From NCBI RefSeq assembly GCF_001723175.1, contig NC_064651.1, positions 4,216,001 to 4,280,000 of the forward strand: a stretch of DNA of 64,000 nucleotides, written 5' to 3'. Under the pieces are notes generated by a model, which saw nothing but the letters and a program-made list of their open reading frames with translations, ran no database searches and had not been told where the DNA came from. Below, piece after piece: positions 56,966-64,000 of this stretch (position 1 is its first letter; the number at the start of each line of letters is the position of its first letter). The stretch is from Penicillium oxalicum (lineage: Eukaryota > Ascomycota > Eurotiomycetes > Eurotiales > Aspergillaceae). Both the position numbers and the translations under genes were made by a program.

Positions 56966-59887
56966 ATGTCCATCAAACGGGCGCTCACCAAAGCCATTCG
57001 TGGCAACACCGACAACGAGGAAGCTTCGTCAGGTAGCCATATTCGGTCCCTCTCCCTGGGCCCCTCCAAAGCGCGGACCTCCACCTCGCTCGATTCTCGA
57101 AAGTCCCACGATGCTACGCCGTCGGCCTCGCCTCGCCGTAGTATTTTGGGTACGTTCTTCCGGGACAGAGACTACATCTCCTCGTCAGAAGATCAGTCAG
57201 ACGACTCCTCGGCGACGGGCAATCTCAGCAAAAATCAGCAGAAGCGACTGGCACGTCAACAACGCCGCAATGAGCGGAGTCGCCTCAGCGAGGACCTGGT
57301 GTCCGAGTCAGACCATCGCCGGAAAGAAGAAGAACTTGCCAAAGCTGCGGCGGAGGAGACAGCCGAGATGAAAGCGCGTTATGGCGAATTGCCGCTGATG
57401 CAATCGCAAAGCCGGCCTCGCGAGACTCGTATCGCCCTGGACGACATCACTCCAGCGATGGAGGGCCAGGAGGTTTACTTTACCGCACGCCTGCACGTCA
57501 TCCGCCGGATGAGCGCCAAGTTAGTCTTCCTGGTCTTTCGCCAGCAGTTGAGTACCTTTCAAGGTGTGCTTCACGAGCGTCCAGGGATCTCATCCATTGC
57601 CATGATCTCCTGGGTCGAGCACCTGCGAGTCGGCTCCTTCCTGCGCGTTCGCGGCAAGGTTCAGAAGCCTGAGGTGCCCGTTCTGGGTTGCAGTATCCAT
57701 GACGTCGAGCTTGCGATTGATTCTGTGCACCTCCTTGTCAAGCGCGAGGAGCCGGTTCCTTTCAGCGTATACGAGGCTGAGATTCAAACCAACGAGGAAG
57801 ACAAGGCCGAGGGCCGCCGTAGTCACATTCCGGACCGCACTCGACTGAGCAATCGTCTCCTGGATCTTCGCACCGCGACCTCCCAATCCATCTTTCGTTT
57901 GCAGTCCGCAACGTGCAATCTTTTCCGGGGCGCTCTCGATGAGCGAGGCTTTATTGAGATTCACACCCCCAAGCTACAGGGTGCGGCTACTGAGTCGGGT
58001 GCAAGCGTCTTCCAGGTGAATTACTTTGGTCGCCCGGCCTTTTTGGCCCAGTCACCCCAGTTGGCGAAGCAGATGGCCATTGCCGCCGATTTTGGTCGTG
58101 TGTACGAGATCGGTGCGGTCTTCCGTGCAGAGAACTCAAATACCCATCGCCACTTGACAGAGTACACCGGACTTGACATTGAGATGGCGATCGAGGAACA
58201 CTACCATGAAATGTTGGAGGTCCTGGACGCAACAATCAAAAATATCTTGAGCGGCATCTACACCAAGTATCGCCGCGAAGTCGACACTATCAAGCACCAG
58301 TTCCCGTCAGAGGATGTTATTTGGCTCGAGCAGACGCCCATCATCCGCTTCTCTGACGGCATTCAGATGCTGAACGACTCCGGCTGGCGGACCGAGGAGG
58401 GCGAAATGCTTCCCCTCGATGAGGATCTCTCGACCAGGGATGAAATTCGTCTCGGTGAGTTAGTCAAGGAGAAGTACGGTACCGACTATTACGTCCTCGA
58501 CAAATTCCCTCGTGGCGCGCGTCCCTTCTACACAATGCCTGACCCCGAAGACGACAAGTACACAAATTCGTTCGACATGTTCATCCGAGGCCAAGAAATT
58601 GTCTCGGGTGGTCAGCGTATTCATGACCCCCACATGCTTGAGGAGAACATGCGCAATGTCGGCATCAACCCAGACGACATGGAGGAGTACCTGGAGGCTT
58701 TCCGCTGGGGCGCGCCACCCCATGCTGGTGCCGGTATTGGTCTTGAGCGAATGTTGATGCTCTTGCTCAAGGTGGGCAACATCCGACTTACTTCGCTCTT
58801 CCACCGTGATCCCAAGAGCCTGCCGGCCAAGCCCCCCGTGCCGCAACTCCGTCACCCGGAAGCTTCCACCGTTGAACCGCCATGGCTCGAACGCTCCCGT
58901 GTCGCCGAGAACGAGAGCGAGCTACAGCCCTTGGAGAAGTTGGTTGCAAATTACGGAGATGCCACCTCCACTTCTTGGTTCGACGAGCGCTTCAAAATCT
59001 GGCGAGACATGATGACGGGTGCGGCTGTAGCCTACGTGCCCAGCAGCAACAATTATGTGATTATTCCCGGAAATCCCGCATGCGATCCCTCCCAGTACTC
59101 GCGAACTATCACACAGTTCCTCCAGTGGCTTCGCCGAGAGACAAAGTACAAGCCCATCTGGATCCTGTGCTCGCCGGAGATTGAGACCATCCTTGGTGAG
59201 CGTCTTGGATGGCGCAGCTTGTCCTGCATTGCGGAGGAACGTGTCGAGCCCTCCGCCAATCAAGCCGCCTCCGATGGTGAGTTGGCCCGCAAGTTGCGCC
59301 GTGCTGAAAACGAAGGCATAAAGATTGTCTCGCTCAACCAGGGCGAGCTCCCTTCGGAAGAGATTCGTCAAAAGATCGACGAGCGTATCCACGAGTGGCT
59401 GGCCAATCGCAAGGGTACTCAGGTGCATCTTTCTGAAATCCGACCCTGGGTTGACCACGATCATCGTTGGTACTTCTATGCCGTCGACAAAGAGGGCGTC
59501 ATCTGCGCCTTCGTCGCACTAGTGATGATCTCGCCTGCACATGGTATGCAGGTCAAGTACAGCTTGGACTTCCCCAACTCGCCCAACGGTGTCATTGAAT
59601 ACATTGTCACTCAGGCCATTCAAACCGCTGGCAAGGGTGGCGTCAAGGGGTTGACCTTTGGTGCTGGTGCCACCAGTCACTTGACTCCCGGTCACAATTT
59701 ACACGGTGCCAAGATTCGAATGTTGGAGCGCACCTATGAGGCTCTTGCCAAGCAGTTCCACTTGGTACGGAAGAGCGAGTTCCGTGCCAAGCTCGGCGCT
59801 ACTGAGGAACCTCTTTACATTTCCTACCCAGCTCATGGTCTTGGCTCCAAGGGAATCCGCGCGGTGCTCAACTTCTTTGAAGACTAA
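56966..59887 (+). CDS. erdS: AspRS-DUF2156 fusion, ergosteryl-aspartate synthase (ErdS type)
   Basis: Intronless, 973 residues. Residues 1-165 are a basic, Ser-rich extension (MSIKRALTKAIRG, KNQQKRLARQQRRNERSR). About 166-275 is the OB-fold anticodon domain. About 300-640 is a class II aspartyl-tRNA synthetase core with motif 2 at about 386 (FRAENSNTHRHLTEYTGLD), the Asp-binding QSPQLAKQ loop and motif 3 GAGIGLERMLMLLL at about 587. After a linker, residues 670-973 form a DUF2156 aminoacyl-transferase domain (MprF-like, GNAT fold): WILCSPEIETILGERLGWRS, VKYSLDFPNSPNGVIEYIV, GGVKGLTFGAGATSHL, KSEFRAKLGA and the end YPAHGLGSKGIRAVLNFF. Such fusions charge tRNA(Asp) and transfer aspartate to the 3-hydroxyl of ergosterol. 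Both active sites look intact. It is about 400 residues longer than an ordinary cytosolic AspRS, so automatic naming as AspRS would miss half its role. Confidence 0.93.
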   Translation: MSIKRALTKAIRGNTDNEEASSGSHIRSLSLGPSKARTSTSLDSRKSHDATPSASPRRSILGTFFRDRDYISSSEDQSDDSSATGNLSKNQQKRLARQQRRNERSRLSEDLVSESDHRRKEEELAKAAAEETAEMKARYGELPLMQSQSRPRETRIALDDITPAMEGQEVYFTARLHVIRRMSAKLVFLVFRQQLSTFQGVLHERPGISSIAMISWVEHLRVGSFLRVRGKVQKPEVPVLGCSIHDVELAIDSVHLLVKREEPVPFSVYEAEIQTNEEDKAEGRRSHIPDRTRLSNRLLDLRTATSQSIFRLQSATCNLFRGALDERGFIEIHTPKLQGAATESGASVFQVNYFGRPAFLAQSPQLAKQMAIAADFGRVYEIGAVFRAENSNTHRHLTEYTGLDIEMAIEEHYHEMLEVLDATIKNILSGIYTKYRREVDTIKHQFPSEDVIWLEQTPIIRFSDGIQMLNDSGWRTEEGEMLPLDEDLSTRDEIRLGELVKEKYGTDYYVLDKFPRGARPFYTMPDPEDDKYTNSFDMFIRGQEIVSGGQRIHDPHMLEENMRNVGINPDDMEEYLEAFRWGAPPHAGAGIGLERMLMLLLKVGNIRLTSLFHRDPKSLPAKPPVPQLRHPEASTVEPPWLERSRVAENESELQPLEKLVANYGDATSTSWFDERFKIWRDMMTGAAVAYVPSSNNYVIIPGNPACDPSQYSRTITQFLQWLRRETKYKPIWILCSPEIETILGERLGWRSLSCIAEERVEPSANQAASDGELARKLRRAENEGIKIVSLNQGELPSEEIRQKIDERIHEWLANRKGTQVHLSEIRPWVDHDHRWYFYAVDKEGVICAFVALVMISPAHGMQVKYSLDFPNSPNGVIEYIVTQAIQTAGKGGVKGLTFGAGATSHLTPGHNLHGAKIRMLERTYEALAKQFHLVRKSEFRAKLGATEEPLYISYPAHGLGSKGIRAVLNFFED

Positions 59888-61678
59888 GCTCGCCCATTCT
59901 CTTTTTCAAGATTTACTTTGCTTTTTTATGACGCGAAGAATCTACGATCTCACGGCAGGCTATGATTGATTGATTTCGCGATTGGTTTTCCAAGCCTTGA
60001 TGAATGCGGGAGGGACGATCTTTGACTCGAAACTTTCGCAGCTCTTCGATTGAGTATGAGCGCATGTTGGTTGCTGGAAAAGAGGATTTAGACCGCGGGA
60101 ATTTTTGATAGAGGTCAGACTTGTCTGTCTTCTCCTGGTTGAAGATGGATCGTGCGCATGCCCAAGTGTCTTGCCTCGCCGTTTGCCCCTTGGCTTGGGC
60201 CTGTCCCCGACACTGCTCCCCCCTTCCCCCATTTCTGCCGAAAGATCTTCTTCTTTGCTGACTCTCGACGCGTCATATCTTGCTCCCTAGCTTGTCATTG
60301 CACCTCAATTACCCGGACCGAATATTCCCCCTACTGTAAATTTCCCGTTTGCATTTTTCACCTCGCACGTTTATGCCTAATGAATATTTTTGTTTCACTG
60401 TACTTTGCTACTGAGGTGTACCTGTTGCTTTACCCACGACATACAAGTACTTACTCCCCTTCCATGTCCTTGTAGCTTGACTGGTCAGATCCGGTAATCA
60501 AATATTGCCGACGACAATAATTGACCACCATCTCAAAACCTTGATGTTGACGATAGCTCCCAATCCCCCAGAATTAGCGTAGATTTTGAAAAATTCAATC
60601 AATTCGTCGTGCACGATGAGAACCCGGTAAAGAAACCCGATACCTCTCTTTTGTTATGTTCTTGGCATCTCTTTCGGTAACACATCCATGTTTGCATATC
60701 AATGATCTCAAGTCGACACTTGATCCCCTGTATACCTATCCCGTCATGGCTGCCAAAGACATGCGGTATGGTTTGAGGACCTTGGAAGCAACAGTCAATA
60801 AAATTCCTCGAGCCTGCTCTTGATTCGACCTCTTTCTATAAGCTTGCTCGAAGTCAAGCGTTGTTGTGGTGATTGAGGATACACAGGAACACGAACCTTA
60901 CCAAAACAATTCCAACCATAGCAAAGTGCTAAGCTCGTATTTTCCAGTTTCGCCCACGACAGACGCTCGGTAAGGGATGGGATTGAGCTGTATCTGGGAT
61001 CTGCAATATTTTACAGAGGATTATAGTGTTTCAGCACCTGTAAGGTTATTGAGGCAATGAATGGATATCCTCCTCCGCCTTGATCTGGTGATGGACGACC
61101 TCTTCTCGGGCTTGAATAGAGTGAAGGTGAGAATTTTATACAGCGAGCATTCAGTCTGAATTGAATGTATTCGGAGAAATCAATGAGAGAGAGGCTTTTT
61201 GATATCATTGTCCTACCTGGGGAGAAGTTGGTTTCGAAATAAACTTGGGTTCCGATCTCAATTTTTTTGCTGCCTTGCAGGAAACAAGGTTTCTCAATGT
61301 AAAAGTTACCAGCTAGGTACCAAGGTATGCATCTCGCGAGTTGGACTTGATGAGTTGACAGAGACTTGCTGATGGTCAAAAGGATCATCTTGCAGTAAGA
61401 TGTGGACGTTACAGTCATTCCACGGGCGGTCTGAACTCTCATTATTGATAAGTTGGTCTGACTCGACTAGAGAAATTATTCCGCGAGCTAGATGATCGCT
61501 ACATGTATCAGGATTAACGCTATCCTAGGCGCTTCCGTGGCTGTGGGCATAGGTGAAGGGTTGGGAATCTGTCCTTTTGTTCGGCCCCTTTGGCTTGATC
61601 CAATTAAGGATGTGGTATAATGACATGACCAAATTTCAAGAGGTCACTAGGGCGCGCACGTCCCACTCCTGGGCAAGA
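59888..61678. other. 1.8 kb convergent intergenic region
   Basis: 3' flanks of erdS and the Pga1-like gene. Short ORFs only; no RNA gene or repeat of note. Confidence 0.45.
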
Positions 61679-62598
61679 CTATGTCTCTTTTTTTGTTTTC
61701 TTCTTCTCCTGCTCGTCTCTCTCGGCCCTGGCATCATCAATGACTCGGCCTAATTCTCGACCCACCCATCTTGCCACTACCATGGCCACCACGACAACCA
61801 GGACCATCCAAGCTGCTGTGGGCACCAGTGATCGAGGGAACACATTCCATACAAATGGATCGAGAATGACATCCACCACGACGGGTGGCACCTGCTGCAT
61901 CAATGCCGGGTCTAGCGAGAAGTAATCCGCAGCGGCCTGGACGCGTAAAAACAGGACCGAGTCGTTGATGAGGGTCGGGGATTGCGGTCGTGCCTTGGTG
62001 ACTTGGCGAGGGCTCTTAGCGCCCTCCATTTGAGGATCAGCTGCTGTGGCTGCTTCTGTAGCGAGGCGAGATGCAGAAAATCTGCTCAGCGCGGAGAGCA
62101 GAGCCGGGTCACCCATTGTTTGGGACAGGGGATAGGTAGATAAGGTGAAGGATGTTGGTTGCTGCAGAGATATTAGAGAAAGGGTTCTCAACCATTCTCA
62201 AAATGATAATGAAGGTAGTCAAGTCACGAGCAGAGCTCAAAGAGCTGGGCTGATTGAGCTGGACGGGAACGAGGGGATGCAGATGAATGGGGGTATTTTA
62301 CCGTTGCTAACCAGCAGACGCGAACTTCATATCGTTGTCCTGGCATTAGATTCTCCAAAAAGAACCACGAGTCGGTCCCTTTGGGGGCATCGACTGACGG
62401 GAATGATGCATTCACGTAGGTCCGTACGACAGCATCTTGAGGCGAGAGGTGCTCGAGGCCAAGAGGGTCCAGATGAGGCGTATCTGGTGGGATTGATGCC
62501 GTGGGTGGACCCAGGAAAATGGTCTTTTCCACATTGCCGAGAACGATGCTAGAGAAGAAGGGGAGCACGCCCGCTATGGCGAGGATGCTGGATCGCAT
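61679..62598 (-). CDS. Pga1-like ER membrane protein (possible GPI mannosyltransferase II co-factor)
   Basis: Two exons (62598-62302 and 62161-61679; 140-nt intron) give 259 residues. The N-terminus is a clear signal peptide (MRSSILAIAGVLPFFSSIVLG), followed by NVEKTIFLGPP, a lumenal domain with DSWFFLENLMPGQRYEVRVCWLATQPTSFTLSTYPL (fibronectin-like WYEVR pattern), then one transmembrane helix near the C-terminus (AAWMVLVVVVAMVVARWVG) and a charged tail ending KKET. That end is a KKxx di-lysine ER retrieval signal. The layout and the NVEKTIFL start suit the fungal Pga1 family, which assists Gpi18 in adding the second mannose of GPI anchors. The family call is from recall of such proteins and is moderate; the type I ER membrane topology is well supported. 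Confidence 0.65.
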
Positions 62599-63767
62599 TG
62601 TCGTGCAATCCAATTGAGCCGGCTGGCGCGAGTCGTGCTGTCTAACCGGGGTTGCGTATGGTGTACACGTTGATGACGGGAGACCCACGATTTTTATATT
62701 ACAGATGCAGAATGTGCTTCAATGATCCGATTGAACATCGGATGATCACTTGCACGTTTCGAAGTGGTTTTTGAGTCAAACTGACAAGGTTGGCAAAAAA
62801 AATATCAATAGACATGCATCGCTCGTCTATTGTGATCGAATTGTTGGTGTCCAAGAGAGATTCTAAGTATCGAGTGACAGTAATATCAACTTTGCAGGGC
62901 GGACATGTGTGTATTCCAGATGTGGATGCCATCCCGTCTGATAGTCTGGTGGCCTCAGGCCTGCGAACCGTTTCCTCCCAAGAACGGCCGGCGGTTTCCA
63001 TTCCAAATCCAGAACATTTCAGTCCTTTCATAACGAGGACAGTACTGCTGTTTGACTTGGCGGTGAGAGCTCCAGGATCGATCCATTTGGGACTGGTCCG
63101 TGGCGAATCACCCAGTCATCATGTAATCAGGCGATTACCTGGACATGTAGAAATGTGAACAATCACAAGGAATTGAAGAGCCTGGCAGTCTTTTCAAAAT
63201 GGATGAGAATCGGCCGTTCATTTACCTTCAAAGCCGTAGTACGCTCGCTAGGTCTCAATAGTAAATGGGACTGGACTTTCGTACTTTGGTCTGATCTGTC
63301 TGTTTGTTGTGTCTCATCACATGACCATTTACCAGCAAAAGGCGGTGACTTGCGGTCAAGTTGCCAGCCCGACCACCAATCAGAGCTCGTGACGCGACCC
63401 AACGAACAGATCAACAACGAACTTCCCCCCCCTCTGCCTGCGGGCTGCACAGACACCCTCCTCCACAACATTTCTGCTCTTCTTCTTCGACTCGAAGTGA
63501 AGTGTGCTTCCATTCTTCACCCATTCTTGGTGAGTCTATTTCCCCCCCTACCCTCTTCCCCCCCTCCTATTTCTCTTCTAGGCCTATTTGCCGTGAAATC
63601 ATCTTATTCACAGAGATCTTGATACCGACCGTATCAAGATTGGTCAACCGAGACGGAGCGCTAACACCCCCTGAATCGTGTCCAGGTCCCGTGTTTGTTA
63701 TTGGGTCCTCACTTCCACCCCTCCTCCTCCCTAATTTTCATACCTTCCAAATCACCCACCCAACACA
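62599..63767. other. divergent promoter region Pga1-like / alpha-tubulin
   Basis: Holds both promoters. The stretch 63420-63760 is pyrimidine-rich, as expected for the leader of a highly expressed tubulin gene. The ORFs inside show no domain. Confidence 0.5.
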
Positions 63768-64000
63768 ATGAGAGAAATTATCAGCTTGAACGGTATGTAC
63801 TGCTGTGTTGCCTCGATCCAATTCTGGATCCCAGACTGGAGATTGATGGATTGAGAACGCGCTAACGTGTATGTTCCTTCTAGTCGGTCAGGCCGGTTGC
63901 CAGATTGCCAACTCCTGCTGGGAGGTAAGGAAGACTCTCGGCCATTGTGAGAGGAATATTTAGAGAATTTTCATGGACTGACCCGGCCATTGTGTAGCTG
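63768..64000 (+). CDS. tubA: alpha-tubulin, 5' part (runs off the right edge)
   Basis: Exon 1 (63768-63792) encodes MREIISLN, exon 2 (63884-63924) encodes [14 protein letters not shown], and exon 3 starts at 63998 with Leu at the window end. [23 protein letters not shown] is the invariant alpha-tubulin N-terminus, including the first GTP-binding loop residues GQAGCQ; beta-tubulin would read MREI.HLQTGQCGNQIG. The two early short exons with introns of 91 and 73 nt are typical of Aspergillus-type alpha-tubulins. Only 23 codons are in the window. Confidence 0.95.

Noticed and set aside
62790..63622. Two plus-strand ORFs (122 and 155 codons) before alpha-tubulin
   Set aside because: No domain; the second lies in the pyrimidine-rich tubulin leader.

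Overview
This is nuclear DNA from a filamentous ascomycete, most likely Eurotiomycetes (Aspergillus/Penicillium-type). The evidence is GT-AG introns mostly of 45-120 nt, fungal-only families (DUF3712, DUF1776, Zn2Cys6/Fungal_trans regulators, an AspRS-DUF2156 fusion, Pga1-like) and a fungal alpha-tubulin start at the right edge. I count 21 protein genes that I can support, one degenerate regulator, and long gene-free intergenic stretches. No rRNA, CRISPR array, intact transposon or convincing tRNA was found.

Layout. 0-17 kb: a DUF3712 membrane protein (-), a 5.8 kb gap, a Nif1-type Sel1-repeat protein (-), a 3.8 kb divergent promoter gap, a FAR-17a/AIG1-like membrane protein (+) and a DUF1776 protein (-). 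17-35 kb is gene-dense housekeeping: Wss1-type protease (+), UTP12 (-), ARPC2 (+), a cysteine-rich unknown (+), an Azr1/Ptc7-type PP2C (+), UTP23 (+), CMC2 (-), PWP1 (+). 34-43 kb is more accessory: a divergent GAPDH paralogue (-), a tartrate/isopropylmalate-dehydrogenase family enzyme (-), a Fungal_trans regulator without a visible zinc cluster (-) and, head to head with it, a zinc-cluster fragment without Fungal_trans (+). 46-50 kb: a Ser-rich unknown (+) and RRN3 (+). 53-60 kb: a membrane-anchored alpha/beta hydrolase (-) divergent from an aspartyl-tRNA synthetase fused to DUF2156 (+). 62-64 kb: a Pga1-like ER protein (-) and the first exons of alpha-tubulin (+).

The most notable system is the divergent pair at 53.0-59.9 kb. 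The AspRS-DUF2156 fusion has the architecture of ErdS, which uses Asp-tRNA to put aspartate on ergosterol; the neighbouring hydrolase is a good candidate for the matching hydrolase ErdH. A second locus worth attention is 34.4-43.2 kb, where CGG-N12-CCG inverted repeats lie in front of both the tartrate-type dehydrogenase and the divergent regulator pair, suggesting a small regulated carbon-use cluster. Four genes (UTP12, UTP23, PWP1, RRN3) serve ribosome production.

Two coding regions (UTP12 near 21050, Nif1-like near 8500) show frame breaks beside short homopolymers. They could be assembly indels, so exon models there are provisional.
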